DNA of 64,000 bases from Bacillus methanolicus MGA3 (GCF_000724485.1 NZ_CP007739.1:2340843-2404842), one strand, 5' to 3'; counted from the first letter of the stretch, positions 28,977-38,895 are shown. Made by a program: numbers and translations. Notes: generated by a model not told the origin, from the sequence alone.

Positions 28977-29424
28977 CTAAAATTTTCCTTTGTCTAGAGA
29001 ACATTTCTTTTTCTTGTTCATCGGTTTCATGATCATATCCCAAGAGGTGGAGAAATCCGTGTACTGATAAGAAACCGAGTTCCCGCATGAACGAATGTCC
29101 ATATTCCTCTGCCTGCTCTCTTGCCTTTGGTACAGAAATAATGATATCCCCAAGCACTCTTGGCATGTCTGCGCCAACAAGTTCCACCTCTCCTTCACCC
29201 AATTCCTCCATAGCAAAAGAGATGACATCTGTTGGTCTGTCCTTATCCCTGTATTCCCGATTTATCTCCTGAATTCGTTCGTTTGAAACGAAGGTTACCG
29301 ACAGTTCACAGTCTTCTTCTAATTGTTCACTTCTTGCTGCAAAAAGCAATAATTCTTTAATATGAAGTATTTCCTGTTCAGTAAGGCTGTTTGTTTCATC
29401 AAATGTGTCAATTATTAACCTCAT
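28954..29424 (-). CDS. ybeY: Endoribonuclease YbeY
   Basis: 156 residues. The zinc motif HGFLHLLGYDHE (HxxxHxxGxDH) is intact near residues 118-129, and the family motif RDKDRPTDVISFAM lies before it. YbeY takes part in 16S rRNA maturation and ribosome quality control. Translation is coupled to pgpH upstream (4-base overlap) and to dgkA downstream. Confidence 0.95.
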   Translation of the reverse strand: MRLIIDTFDETNSLTEQEILHIKELLLFAARSEQLEEDCELSVTFVSNERIQEINREYRDKDRPTDVISFAMEELGEGEVELVGADMPRVLGDIIISVPKAREQAEEYGHSFMRELGFLSVHGFLHLLGYDHETDEQEKEMFSRQRKILDEFGLGR

Positions 29425-31613
29425 GCTTGTTTCACCTTCTGTTTTGTCATTTCAGGATACTCGATCCTAGAGTGAAAAATCCCTTTTAATGTTTCACATA
29501 ATGTATGTGCAACTGTTTCAAGTTCTTTTAGCGTAATGTCGCATTCATTCATCTGACCATCCTGCAAACGGTCAGATATGATATTGCGAACGATGGACTC
29601 AATCTGTTCATTTGTAGGGTGCGACATCGACCTTACTGCTGCTTCAACACTATCAGCAATTCCAATAACAGCAGCTTCCTTCGTCTGGGCTTTCGGGCCG
29701 GGGTAGCGAAATTCTTCGTCGTTGGCTTCTAATCCATTTTGCTTTGCTTTATGATAAAAATATTTCAATAGTGTTGTGCCATGATGCTGTTCTGCAATAT
29801 CCACAATTTCCTTTGGGACCCGATGCTTTCTTAATGTTTCAGCGCCGTCTGTGGCATGAGCAATAATAATATTTTTGCTTGTATGAGGCGGCAGCCGATC
29901 ATGAGGGTTTTCAATATTCATCTGGTTTTCAATGAAAAATTGCGGCCGTTTCGTTTTGCCAATATCATGATAATAGCAACCAACCCTGGCTAGCAAACCG
30001 TTTGCTCCAATTGCTTCACAAGCTGATTCAGCCAGATTCGCGACCATTAGACTATGATGATACGTGCCAGGAGCTTCGGTTAAAATTTTTCGCAGCAGCG
30101 GGTGATTAGGGTTCGACAATTCAATTAATTTCATCGTTGACAATATTCCAAAACCAGCTTCAAAAAATGGAATCAAACCAATTGTCAATACAGCAGAAGA
30201 GATCCCAGAAACTAGAGCCGAAATAAAGTAAAAGCTAAATTCCAGTCCAGAATAATGCCCGTTTCTTAAAAACATTAAGGACAAGATAATAACAATATTT
30301 ACCACTGCTACAAACAGCCCAGCTTGCAGGATTTTCGAACGGTGATTAAGCTTGCTTAAAAACAGGATCCCAGCAATGCCGCTGCATAAAATATATATGC
30401 CTATGGAAATATGAAGTGATCCGGTAATACCCTCATTAAAAATGATGCTTCCGCATATTGCCAAAGTAATCGTCATAAACACAGCCAATTTTTCGTCAAT
30501 TAAGATTTTAATGAGCATAGGCGCCATCGCTGCAGGAAATAAATAGCCTATTTCTGAATAATCGAATTCCTGGAACAAGCTGATGATTTTCATTATAATA
30601 ATGGACAGAATAAAAATAAGACTAAACATAAGCAAATATGTTCGTTTTCTAGCCGTTTCAACATCCAGCTCGTGAAAATAATAGTAGAGAGCGGACAAAA
30701 TGACAGAAATAATAATGCCTAGGCCAAGGAAAGGCTGAATTGATTTATCATTATCGAGCATGCCGACAAGCTCAAGCTGCCGGTAAATATCCCGGTTAAT
30801 CAATTGCCCTTCTTCTACTAAAATTTGCCCTTGAAGAATTTTTACAGGTTCTATATCTTCCATCGCTTGCCGGCGGAGTTCCTCGGTGGCAATTGGATCA
30901 TAAAACTCGTTTTGAATAATGGCATATCTCCCCAGCTCTATGGCTGCTCTTTTTATATTTCCTGAAAGGCTCGTAAATTTTAATTCTTCTTCCAAGCGTT
31001 TTTTTGCATTTTCAACTTCATCCGCCGGTATCCTTTGGCTCATGATGTTATTTATTGCAGTTACTGTTAAATCCTTAGCAATGGATAACTCGTCTTTCGA
31101 TGCCTGTAATAGTGATTTAAACACATGATCTGATAAATCTTTTGTAACATTTTCGGTCAGTTTTTCTTTTAACCTAGACAATTTTTCTGATATGCTCGGC
31201 TCCGAAACGGCATCCGGTTTTTCTCCTTTTTTGACCGCTTCTTCATATTCCTTTTTCTTCTTGTCCATTTCCTCTTTAATTTCCCCGTTTAATTCCGATA
31301 CAGAATCAAAAATTGAAGAGATTAAATCAACCCTGTTTTCAGTATATTCTTTTTTTAGAGTATAAACATCCTTCACTTGATCGCTGGCTTCTCTGCGCTT
31401 CTTTTCTGTACTTTCTTTGTCTTCAATCGTTATGGGCGACCGTATTGTTTGATCCGCAACTGAAAAAAGCTTGATATCAAGTTTTTCCGGTTTGACATTG
31501 CTGTACATGGCCGCATATAGAACGATTCCTAAAATAAAAAATAAAAGCACTCTGAAAAAAGTAATATCCAACAAATTCCCTATTTTTGCAAACTGATGCT
31601 GAAGTTTTTGCAT
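29421..31613 (-). CDS. pgpH: Cyclic-di-AMP phosphodiesterase PgpH (7TMR-HD)
   Basis: 730 residues from the ATG at 31613, chosen because AGGAGGGG sits just upstream; an in-frame ATG at 31667 lacks this. Order: a membrane helix (~20-40), a long extracytoplasmic helical 7TMR-HDED domain (~50-290), seven membrane helices (~295-475), then a cytoplasmic HD domain with YHDIGKTKRP and AEQHHGTTLL. PgpH degrades c-di-AMP to pApA. The family (YqfF) always lies between phoH and ybeY. Confidence 0.95.
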   Translation of the reverse strand: MQKLQHQFAKIGNLLDITFFRVLLFFILGIVLYAAMYSNVKPEKLDIKLFSVADQTIRSPITIEDKESTEKKRREASDQVKDVYTLKKEYTENRVDLISSIFDSVSELNGEIKEEMDKKKKEYEEAVKKGEKPDAVSEPSISEKLSRLKEKLTENVTKDLSDHVFKSLLQASKDELSIAKDLTVTAINNIMSQRIPADEVENAKKRLEEELKFTSLSGNIKRAAIELGRYAIIQNEFYDPIATEELRRQAMEDIEPVKILQGQILVEEGQLINRDIYRQLELVGMLDNDKSIQPFLGLGIIISVILSALYYYFHELDVETARKRTYLLMFSLIFILSIIIMKIISLFQEFDYSEIGYLFPAAMAPMLIKILIDEKLAVFMTITLAICGSIIFNEGITGSLHISIGIYILCSGIAGILFLSKLNHRSKILQAGLFVAVVNIVIILSLMFLRNGHYSGLEFSFYFISALVSGISSAVLTIGLIPFFEAGFGILSTMKLIELSNPNHPLLRKILTEAPGTYHHSLMVANLAESACEAIGANGLLARVGCYYHDIGKTKRPQFFIENQMNIENPHDRLPPHTSKNIIIAHATDGAETLRKHRVPKEIVDIAEQHHGTTLLKYFYHKAKQNGLEANDEEFRYPGPKAQTKEAAVIGIADSVEAAVRSMSHPTNEQIESIVRNIISDRLQDGQMNECDITLKELETVAHTLCETLKGIFHSRIEYPEMTKQKVKQA

Positions 31614-31724
31614 CTTCTCTACCCCTCCTATCATGGCGAGAAAATTGTCTGCCAGATAAGCGAACAATGAAATATGGATCTAATTATGTAAAATGATAAC
31701 AGTTTTTTTGCCAACTTTCATCCT

Positions 31725-31758
31725 CAAAAATAGCCGTCCGGCATTCCGAACGGCTATT
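31725..31758 (-). terminator. Terminator between phoH and pgpH
   Basis: AATAGCCGT / ACGGCTATT stem followed by TTTTT reading leftwards, overlapping the last codons of phoH. It would reduce read-through from phoH into pgpH. Confidence 0.85.
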
Positions 31759-32719
31759 GATTCTCTGACTTTTCATAAGCTTCAATAATTTTTCCAACAA
31801 GGGGATGGCGCACTACATCACTTTGTTCCAAATGAATAAAGGCGATACCTCTTACATTTTGTAAAATTTCTTCAGCGGTAATTAATCCTGATTTTATCCC
31901 TCTTGGCAAATCTACCTGTGATTTATCACCAGTAATCACCATTTTTGAACCGAATCCCAAGCGGGTTAGAAACATTTTCATTTGCGCTTGAGTCGTATTT
32001 TGCGCTTCATCTAAAATGACAAAAGCATCGTCCAATGTTCTACCCCTCATATAAGCTAGCGGAGCAATCTCAATTGTTCCTCTTTCAATCAGCCTCAAGG
32101 TATGTTCAACACCCAAAATATCATGAAGGGCATCATACAAAGGGCGTAAATATGGATCAACTTTTTCTTTTAAGTCACCCGGCAAAAATCCAAGGTTTTC
32201 ACCTGCTTCCACTGCAGGCCGAGTGAGAATAATCCTTTTCACATTGCCGTTTTTCAAGGCATTTACTGCCATAACAACTGCCAGATATGTTTTCCCAGTT
32301 CCGGCAGGACCAATCCCAAATACTAAATCATGTTTTCTTATGGCAGTTATATATTGGCTTTGACCAAGTGTTTTTACCCGAATCGATTTTCCTTTTGCAT
32401 TTTTCGTGATTTCTTCTTCATATAAATCTTCAAAATAATCAAGTGTCCCTTTTTGTCCCAATTGTAGAGCATACATCACATCTCTTTGACCTACAGGAAT
32501 CCCTTTTCGAATAACAGTTACTAATTTTTCAAGAATTTCGTTGACCATTTCCACTTTTTCGGTATCACCCGAAACAAATACTGTTTCCCCACGAGTTACA
32601 ATCGAAACATTAAGTTCTTGTTCAATTATTTTCAGATTCATGTCGGAATTCCCGAACAAAGCAATTGCTTCATTTGGATTTTGTAAATGGATATCGATTG
32701 TTTTCAACTCTTCTGCCAT
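31754..32719 (-). CDS. phoH: PhoH-family ATPase
   Basis: 321 residues. Walker A is GPAGTGKT and Walker B is FVILDEAQN, in a RecA-like P-loop domain, with an N-terminal KH-like region (LKIIEQELNVSIVTRGETV). Members of this family are tied to RNA metabolism, often beside ybeY. Only two bases separate it from the yqfD stop upstream. Confidence 0.93.
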   Translation of the reverse strand: MAEELKTIDIHLQNPNEAIALFGNSDMNLKIIEQELNVSIVTRGETVFVSGDTEKVEMVNEILEKLVTVIRKGIPVGQRDVMYALQLGQKGTLDYFEDLYEEEITKNAKGKSIRVKTLGQSQYITAIRKHDLVFGIGPAGTGKTYLAVVMAVNALKNGNVKRIILTRPAVEAGENLGFLPGDLKEKVDPYLRPLYDALHDILGVEHTLRLIERGTIEIAPLAYMRGRTLDDAFVILDEAQNTTQAQMKMFLTRLGFGSKMVITGDKSQVDLPRGIKSGLITAEEILQNVRGIAFIHLEQSDVVRHPLVGKIIEAYEKSENQ

Positions 32720-32721
32720 TC

Positions 32722-33909
32722 TCAGTCTCCTTGGATAATTGGTTGTCCTTGTGCAATGTTTTCTATTATTTGAAAGTGAATTACTAAATTTACTTTACCA
32801 TTCTCTATAGATTGGTGCAAAATTTTTTCGCCTTTAATCACTGCATCTTCAGGAAGACGGTTTTTAAGATCATTTCTCGCTGCAATTTTTGCCATCTTAA
32901 TGGCATCCTCATTTGAATAAATTCTAGTTACCTTTTCCCTTTCACGAATTGTTTCGGTTTCAATCGATAATGGCAGGTTCCATTTTAAAAACCGGATATT
33001 TTTTTCGTGCCGTTCTTTTTCATACTCTGAATATTCCGGTTTTTTAAAGCCCCATACATTGATACGCAAGCTTCCTATTTTTAGATAATATTTCCTTTTC
33101 TCGTTTCCATTAAATACTTGAAAAGTACTTTTAAGAGGCAGGTCTACCTCTGACTTATACCAAGTTTCACCTAAAATTTCACCTTTGGCTGCAACGTTGA
33201 CTATTTTCCCTTCTTTTCCATATGTTCCGGAAACAAGCAGTTGTCCGGGAAGAACATGTTCATGGACTTTGACGATCGGAACCCCTTTTTCAACAAACAT
33301 GTCCACTATAACAGCCTTTTTTTTCGCTACTAAATGTCTTGGACTTAAATATTCAGATTTTTTCGGTTCTTTTTTTTCCACAATTTGAAAATGGAAGGTT
33401 GTCCCTTTTAATTCCACTCCAACCCAGGTTATCGCCTTAACATTGTTCGTTAACTCACGTTGGATTGATTCTACATCGTCTAAAAAAAATTGCAGTTTAC
33501 CAATTTTAATCCCCATTTGGTTTAATTCTTTTCGGATTTGGTGTTCTGTAGCAGGGCTAGCTCCTTTTATTTCAATTCCCCAAATTGTATTTGATAAATA
33601 GATGATGAGAATAAAAAACAAGAGGATACCGATGATAAATCCACTGTTTTTCCATAGTCGCTTCAATAAAAAGGGGAGCCCGCCGCCATGTAAAAATTCA
33701 ATCTTGCATTCGCTTTTTCTTGAAGCTATCCGCAATTTTTTTACATCAGGGAGTCTCATTTTAAAGGTGAGCGCGGCTGTTCCATGTCGTTTTACGTTCC
33801 AAATCAATATTCCGCTTTTTGTTAAATGATTAATGAACCTTTCAATTCCTTTGCCTGTTACTTTTACCGTTACAATTCCAATATAAAACATAATCCAATG
33901 GTTTTTCAT
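32722..33909 (-). CDS. yqfD: Sporulation protein YqfD
   Basis: 395 residues. One membrane helix at about residues 89-110 (GIIIG-like: IIGILLFFILIIYLSNTIWG) separates a cytoplasmic N-terminal domain from a large external C-terminal domain. This is the YqfD family of sporulation proteins, controlled by the mother-cell sigma factor in B. subtilis and required for efficient spore formation. GGGGG precedes the ATG at 33909. It follows yqfC by 15 bases. Confidence 0.92.
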   Translation of the reverse strand: MKNHWIMFYIGIVTVKVTGKGIERFINHLTKSGILIWNVKRHGTAALTFKMRLPDVKKLRIASRKSECKIEFLHGGGLPFLLKRLWKNSGFIIGILLFFILIIYLSNTIWGIEIKGASPATEHQIRKELNQMGIKIGKLQFFLDDVESIQRELTNNVKAITWVGVELKGTTFHFQIVEKKEPKKSEYLSPRHLVAKKKAVIVDMFVEKGVPIVKVHEHVLPGQLLVSGTYGKEGKIVNVAAKGEILGETWYKSEVDLPLKSTFQVFNGNEKRKYYLKIGSLRINVWGFKKPEYSEYEKERHEKNIRFLKWNLPLSIETETIREREKVTRIYSNEDAIKMAKIAARNDLKNRLPEDAVIKGEKILHQSIENGKVNLVIHFQIIENIAQGQPIIQGD

Positions 33910-33924
33910 CTTCTTCCCCCTGAA

Positions 33925-34209
33925 TTATTCATCAATGTATAAAACTTGGTCTATTTTCCCTTCCAACAAAATTTCTTCAGGAAAGATGGTTTTTATTACA
34001 AAAGCATTTCCTTTTATTAGAAGTTGTCCTTGCTTTAATAACAGCCGCAGCTCTTTATCTGAAAAAGCTAATAGCCCTTGGTGGTTCTCAATATAGATAT
34101 GAATTTGTCCGATCATGGTAATTCGGGGTAAATCCATCATGACATCTTGAGGAAGATCCATTTTTTTCGTCATCCAGTTTCTAATTAACTGGCCCCATTT
34201 TTTTGCCAT
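33925..34209 (-). CDS. yqfC: Sporulation protein YqfC (YabP/YqfC family)
   Basis: 94 residues from the ATG at 34209, which AAAGGGGG precedes; an earlier ATG at 34230 would overlap that site. The YabP/YqfC domain is seen in LPRITMIGQIHIYIENHQG and LLAFSDKELRLLLKQGQLLI. It forms a sporulation pair with YqfD directly downstream. Confidence 0.92.
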   Translation of the reverse strand: MAKKWGQLIRNWMTKKMDLPQDVMMDLPRITMIGQIHIYIENHQGLLAFSDKELRLLLKQGQLLIKGNAFVIKTIFPEEILLEGKIDQVLYIDE

Positions 34210-34277
34210 AAAAAAAGAACCCCCTTTCATCTCATATGTATGAAATAAAAGGAAGTTCTAGCACTTAATTTTATCAA

Positions 34278-34400
34278 GAAAAGCGGAGCCGACTGATTAT
34301 CCCCGACAAGCGCTGGATGTCCTGACGGTGAAGCCGCTTTTTGGCTTCACTGGCAGGACCGAAGCGACCTCGAGGGGATAGGAGGCGAAAGCTGGACAAG
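34278..34400. repeat. GC-rich palindromic intergenic repeat (family 2)
   Basis: About 120 bases. AAGCGGAGCCG ... TATCCCCGACAAGCGCTGGA pairs with CGACCTCGAGGGGATA ... GGCGAAAGCTGGA, and an inner hairpin GTGAAGCC / GGCTTCAC follows TGTCCTGACG. The shared blocks CCCCGACAAGC and GACCTCGAGGGG identify it with the element at 28371. It fills the gap between yqfC and the unknown gene at 34402. Confidence 0.8.
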
Positions 34401-34401
34401 A

Positions 34402-34884
34402 CTATCTTCTTTTATAGATGTAAGGCCTTTTGGAACGCGGAGGCCCTAAAATTTCCGAAAAAATAATTCCATTAAGAAGATTTGACTCTTCTACTGAAAT
34501 TGATTTGTTGGAATCAATATGAGCGATATTGCTGATACTTAAGTCACTATTTTCAACAGAATTTCGGATTTGTCTTGCCTTCTGTTCAATTGCAGCTTGC
34601 TGTTTTTTTAAAGCAATGATCTGCTCTTCAGCTTTCTTTTTCTCTTCAGCATATTTCGCTTCGATTTCACCTAAATGGGCAATTGGCCTCTGCTTTTTCT
34701 TTTCCCTTTCTGGTCTTTCCATTTCTTTATGAACTGTTACTTCTTGTCTCTTCGGGTTACGCGGCCCGCCTGCAGTAAATGGTTTTGCAGTACTTGGTTT
34801 CTTTTGGTTTCCGTTTTGATTTTTAATCTGGTTATAAATGCTTGAAATGATCCCGATGACAATGGCGATAATAATTGTTTCCAT
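34402..34884 (-). CDS. Unknown membrane-anchored coiled-coil protein
   Basis: 160 residues; no named family recognised. Residues 2-17 (ETIIIAIVIGIISSIY) look like an N-terminal membrane anchor. A basic, Pro/Lys-rich linker follows (20-70). Residues about 72-110 (EIEAKYAEEKKKAEEQI and onwards) are a predicted coiled coil. The C terminus has a distinctive block SEILGPPRSKRPYI. It lies 40 bases after floA in the same direction, so it could be co-transcribed and associated with membrane microdomains; that is inference. A GGAGG-like site precedes the ATG. Confidence 0.75.
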   Translation of the reverse strand: METIIIAIVIGIISSIYNQIKNQNGNQKKPSTAKPFTAGGPRNPKRQEVTVHKEMERPEREKKKQRPIAHLGEIEAKYAEEKKKAEEQIIALKKQQAAIEQKARQIRNSVENSDLSISNIAHIDSNKSISVEESNLLNGIIFSEILGPPRSKRPYIYKRR

Positions 34885-34926
34885 TAGAGGCTTCCTACCT
34901 CCCTTCCTAAGAATTGGGTATACCTC

Positions 34927-35925
34927 CTACTCATTTTTGTTGCTGTCTTTTTTATCGCCTGTCATTTTTCCGATCGAATCTCTCATTTCTGTATCGGCTG
35001 ATATATTTCGAATATTCATATAATCCATTACACCAATATTCCCTTGACGAAGTGCTTCTGCCATGGCAAGAGGTACGGTGGCTTCCGCTTCCACAACTTT
35101 TGCTCTCATTTCTTGAACACGGGCTTTCATTTCTTGTTCCTGAGCAACTGCCATCGCCCTGCGCTCTTCAGCTTTTGCCTGGGCAATTTTTTTATCAGCT
35201 TCCGCCTGGTCCGTCTGCAGCATTGCCCCGATATTTTTCCCGATATCCACATCGGCAATATCAATTGAAAGAATCTCAAAAGCAGTGCCCGCATCAAGTC
35301 CTTTTGTAAGAACAGTTTGCGATATCATATCGGGATTTTCCAGCACTTTTTTATGATTATCAGATGAACCGATCGTGGAAACGATGCCTTCACCAACACG
35401 GGCAATGACCGTTTCTTCTCCAGCACCCCCTACTAATCTATCGATATTTGCTCTAACCGTAATTCTTGCTTTAGCCTTTACTTCAATTCCATCCATAGCC
35501 ACCCCGGCAATAAAAGGAGTTTCAATCACTTTTGGATTAACGCTCATTTGTACAGCCTCAAGTACATCACGGCCAGCCAAATCAATCGCTGCGGCTCTTT
35601 CAAAGGTTAATTCGATGTTGGCGCGCTGAGCAGCAATTAATGCATTTACGACTCTGTCGACATTTCCGCCTGCCAGATAGTGGCTTTCAAGCTGATTTGT
35701 TGTTACATTTAAACCGGCTTTATGTGCTTTAATTAACGGATTTATTACCCTATTTGGGATAACACGGCGAAGCCTCATCCCAATAAGCGTAAAAATACCG
35801 ACACGGACTCCGGCAGCCAGTGCGGAAACCCAGAGCATAACCGGAACAAATGTTAACAGAACGGCAAGTAAAATAATCCCTAGCGCAACCAGAACAAGTA
35901 TAATAGCTGTTCCTGAAGTAATCAT
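34927..35925 (-). CDS. floA: Flotillin-like protein FloA
   Basis: 332 residues. An N-terminal hydrophobic hairpin (about 5-50) is followed by an SPFH-like domain and a helical C-terminal region rich in Ala/Glu/Lys ([26 protein letters not shown], about 225-290). FloA organises functional membrane microdomains and lipid order in Bacillus. It forms a unit with nfeD immediately upstream (15 bases). GGAGG precedes the ATG at 35925. Confidence 0.94.
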   Translation of the reverse strand: MITSGTAIILVLVALGIILLAVLLTFVPVMLWVSALAAGVRVGIFTLIGMRLRRVIPNRVINPLIKAHKAGLNVTTNQLESHYLAGGNVDRVVNALIAAQRANIELTFERAAAIDLAGRDVLEAVQMSVNPKVIETPFIAGVAMDGIEVKAKARITVRANIDRLVGGAGEETVIARVGEGIVSTIGSSDNHKKVLENPDMISQTVLTKGLDAGTAFEILSIDIADVDIGKNIGAMLQTDQAEADKKIAQAKAEERRAMAVAQEQEMKARVQEMRAKVVEAEATVPLAMAEALRQGNIGVMDYMNIRNISADTEMRDSIGKMTGDKKDSNKNE

Positions 35926-35940
35926 TTGAGTTCCTCCTTG

Positions 35941-37272
35941 TTAATGATTATTATTTGAGTCGGGAATTTCCCTGACAATGACTCTTGGACCTTCTGCTTT
36001 AACCACTCTTACTCTTGCATTTTTCTGAATAAAACTGCCCTCGCTGACAACATCTATCCGTTCATCATTAATCACAACCGTCCCGGATGGACGCAGGGCT
36101 GTTAATGCATAACCTTCAAGGCCAACCAGCTCCGTACGGCTTTTATTAGCGACATAGCCTTTTTCCGCACTTGTTGAATCTGTTAAGACAATCTTCTTAA
36201 ATAGTCTCATTTTTTTACCAAACACCTTTACCAATAAAATAGATGCAAGGATCGAAACGCCAATTGCAATCAACAATGAAATTCCCATATGAACGACATT
36301 TTCAGCAGATAAAAACAGACTGGCGATAATCGAAATAAATCCAAGTACGCCGGCAATTCCTCCGGTTATAAAAAATTCCAGTAAAATGAGGCCAACACCG
36401 ATTACGAATAAAATGATCGTTTCATATCCCGCTAGACCGGCTACTATATGACCGTAGAAAAAAAGCAGCAAAGCAGATAAGCCCATAAATCCTGGAATGC
36501 CAAATCCCGGAGAAAACAGTTCTACAACGAGCCCAAGGCATCCGATTGTTAATAAAATTGGAATAACAATCGGGTGGGTAATGAATCGGACAACTTTATC
36601 TGCAAAACTTTCATCTATAGTCCGAATATCTGCATGAGCAAGCCCAAGCTTTTTAATCAATTCATCTAAATTTTTAACAATTCCTTCAGCATAGCCAGCT
36701 TTGATTGCCTGGTCAGATGTAAGTGTCAGCAAATCATCCTTTCCGTCTCCATATTCAGGTAATTCAACTTTTTCATCAGCCATTGCAAGGGCATAAATAG
36801 GATCTCGGCCATTTTTTTTCGCGGCGCCTTGCATTGCAGCAAACCAATAAGATTCCGCTTTTTTTCCGGCCGTATTTCCATTTTGGTCGATAACTGCCGC
36901 GGAACCAATTGTTGCACCCGGCACCATGTAAATTTCGTCTGCATTCAATGAGATGTAAGCTCCGGCAGACAATGCTTTGTTGTTAATAAATGCTATTGTT
37001 TTTATTTTTGCAGAAGACAGCAATTTTCCTATTTCAGCCGCTGCATCAACGGCTCCACCAGGAGTATTCACTTCGAAGATAACAGCTTCTGCTCCTGCCG
37101 CTTCTGCCTCGGAAACAGATCTTTTTAAAAAAGCATACAGTCCTTTTTCTACCGTACCTTCAATAGGAACAACATAGACTGTTTCATTCTTTGCTAACCC
37201 GTTGAACGGGATCAACATTAAAAATAATCCAACTGCGAAAAAGAGGACGGTTAAGGTTCGAACCTTTTGCAC
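35941..37272 (-). CDS. yqeZ: NfeD-type membrane serine protease (YqeZ)
   Basis: 443 residues. A signal peptide (1-27) leads a ClpP-like protease domain with the Ser in LSAGAYISLNADE (near 98-110), four or five membrane helices in the middle (about 230-370), and a C-terminal NfeD OB-fold domain. It is the long (NfeD1b) form, genetically paired with flotillins; it lies just before floA here. Confidence 0.93.
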   Translation of the reverse strand: MQKVRTLTVLFFAVGLFLMLIPFNGLAKNETVYVVPIEGTVEKGLYAFLKRSVSEAEAAGAEAVIFEVNTPGGAVDAAAEIGKLLSSAKIKTIAFINNKALSAGAYISLNADEIYMVPGATIGSAAVIDQNGNTAGKKAESYWFAAMQGAAKKNGRDPIYALAMADEKVELPEYGDGKDDLLTLTSDQAIKAGYAEGIVKNLDELIKKLGLAHADIRTIDESFADKVVRFITHPIVIPILLTIGCLGLVVELFSPGFGIPGFMGLSALLLFFYGHIVAGLAGYETIILFVIGVGLILLEFFITGGIAGVLGFISIIASLFLSAENVVHMGISLLIAIGVSILASILLVKVFGKKMRLFKKIVLTDSTSAEKGYVANKSRTELVGLEGYALTALRPSGTVVINDERIDVVSEGSFIQKNARVRVVKAEGPRVIVREIPDSNNNH

Positions 37273-37365
37273 TCTTTCGCCTCCTTTCCATTTCTATATA
37301 TTGTATTCCTTTATTACGATTTACTTTAAGAAAAGTTCCAAAAAATGTGGTTGATGAAAATTTAT

Positions 37366-37410
37366 CCCTTATTAACGGGCGGTAGACCCCACTTATGGGA
37401 AGTTTTACTT
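37366..37410. repeat. Short intergenic repeat (GACCCCACTTATGGGAAG type)
   Basis: CCCTTATTAACGGGCGGTAG followed by ACCCCACTTATGGGAAG, upstream of nfeD. A diverged match (AACCCCACTGATGGAAGATT and onwards to ACTCTAT) lies near 62510-62535. Confidence 0.45.
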
Positions 37411-37430
37411 TATCGATTTTTAAAACCATT

Positions 37431-37462
37431 AAAAAAGCCGCAAGCATTCGCTTGCGGCTTGA
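37431..37462 (-). terminator. Terminator of rpsU-yqeY
   Basis: AGCCGCAAGC / GCTTGCGGCT perfect stem with a short loop and six T residues reading leftwards, immediately after the yqeY stop. Confidence 0.93.
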
Positions 37463-37470
37463 TTCTAACA

Positions 37471-37917
37471 TTATGAAAGGTGTTGTTGTACAAGTTTATT
37501 GACAAGTGATCCATCTGCTTTGCCTTTAACTTTAGGCATTATTGCAGCCATCACTTTTCCCATATCTGCTTTTGACGCGGCGCCTGTTTCAGAGATTGTT
37601 TCTTTTACGATCTCTGATAGTTCCTCTTCAGAAAGCTGCTTTGGTAAATATGCTTCTACATACTGGAGTTCAGTACGTATTTTTTCAACGAGGTCTTCAC
37701 GACCGGCTTTTTCGAATTCCTGGAGGGAGTCCTTGCGTTGTTTTACTTCGCGAGAAAGAACAGTTAACTCTTCTTCTTCGGATAATTCTTTCTTTCCAAG
37801 CTTAATTCCCTCATTTTGCAATGAGGCCTTAATCATCCGAATAACAGAGAGTTTGTCTTTTTCTTTGCTTTTCATCGCTTCTTTCATATCATTATTTAAA
37901 CGCTCGAGAAGACTCAT
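37471..37917 (-). CDS. yqeY: GatB/YqeY domain protein
   Basis: 148 residues, the full YqeY family length: a helical N-terminal part ([16 protein letters not shown]) and a C-terminal GatB-tail-like domain ([21 protein letters not shown]) that can bind tRNA-like structures. The exact role is unknown. It follows rpsU by 15 bases and shares its terminator. Confidence 0.94.
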   Translation of the reverse strand: MSLLERLNNDMKEAMKSKEKDKLSVIRMIKASLQNEGIKLGKKELSEEEELTVLSREVKQRKDSLQEFEKAGREDLVEKIRTELQYVEAYLPKQLSEEELSEIVKETISETGAASKADMGKVMAAIMPKVKGKADGSLVNKLVQQHLS

Positions 37918-37932
37918 TAATTACACCCTCTC

Positions 37933-38106
37933 TTACCACTTACGTTTTCTTGCCGCTTCAGACTTTTTCTTGCGTCTTACGCTAGGCTTTTCGTAGAATT
38001 CGCGCTTTCTAGCTTCTTGTAAAGTACCGGTTTTTGATACAGTACGTTTGAAGCGACGAAGAGCATCTTCAAGCGATTCGTTTTTACGAACGATAGTTTT
38101 AGACAT
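37933..38106 (-). CDS. rpsU: 30S ribosomal protein S21
   Basis: 57 residues, the standard length: [20 protein letters not shown] at the start and a very basic C terminus ending in RKRKW. The ATG at 38106 is the conserved start and has GGGAGGG upstream; an upstream in-frame ATG at 38142 is spurious. S21 binds near the 3' end of 16S rRNA. Confidence 0.97.
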   Translation of the reverse strand: MSKTIVRKNESLEDALRRFKRTVSKTGTLQEARKREFYEKPSVRRKKKSEAARKRKW

Positions 38107-38229
38107 TCTCTTTCCCTCCCTCCGAACACAACACACTAACATCCTACATGTAAAAACATGTACTTAGAAATTATAATATAATGCTCAAACAAGGTCAACA
38201 GCCATTAGCCCTTTTAAGTGCAAGTTTTC

Positions 38230-38895
38230 TTAATAATCAGATTCGCTTGTTAATCCTTTTACAATCGATACGCCCGAACTTGCACCAATTCGTGAAGCAC
38301 CTGCTTCAATCATTTTTTTTGCATCTTCCGCACTTCTTACTCCTCCAGAAGCTTTCACACCAATATCCGGTCCAACTGTCTTACGCATAAGTTTAACATC
38401 TTCTACTGTTGCACCGCCGGTTGAAAAGCCTGTCGAAGTTTTCACATAGTCAGCACCTGCTTTTACCGCAAGCTCACAAGCACGGACTTTTTCTTCCTCG
38501 GTTAACAAGCATGCTTCAATAATGACTTTTGTAAGAGCTTGTCCTTTTGCTGCTTCAACAACGGCACGAATTTCTTTTTCAACAAAATCGTTATCGCCAT
38601 CTTTTAAAGCTCCGATATTGATCACCATATCTACTTCCGCTGCACCATTTTCAATGGCATTTTTTGTTTCAAATACTTTTGTCTCCAATGTCGTTGCTCC
38701 AAGAGGGAAACCGATTACTGTACAAACATTCACACCAGAGCCTTCCAATAGTTCGCTCGCATATTTAACCCAGCCAGGATTTACGCAAACGGAAGCGAAT
38801 TTATATTCTTTTGCTTCTTCACAAAGTTTTTTAATCTGTTCTTTTGTTGCATCAGCTTTTAATAATGTATGATCAATCATTCCAGCTATATCCAT
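38230..38895 (-). CDS. deoC: Deoxyribose-phosphate aldolase
   Basis: 221 residues, a TIM barrel. The Schiff-base lysine is in [16 protein letters not shown], with the acidic relay residues in [19 protein letters not shown] and KVIIEACLL. It splits deoxyribose-5-phosphate into glyceraldehyde-3-phosphate and acetaldehyde during deoxynucleoside breakdown. In B. subtilis deoC is in the deo operon elsewhere, so its place between mtaB and rpsU differs. Confidence 0.95.
   Translation of the reverse strand: MDIAGMIDHTLLKADATKEQIKKLCEEAKEYKFASVCVNPGWVKYASELLEGSGVNVCTVIGFPLGATTLETKVFETKNAIENGAAEVDMVINIGALKDGDNDFVEKEIRAVVEAAKGQALTKVIIEACLLTEEEKVRACELAVKAGADYVKTSTGFSTGGATVEDVKLMRKTVGPDIGVKASGGVRSAEDAKKMIEAGASRIGASSGVSIVKGLTSESDY

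Noticed and set aside
37184..37471. 95-codon minus-strand ORF upstream of nfeD
   Set aside because: It covers the yqeY terminator, a repeat and the nfeD leader; no proper start or family likeness.
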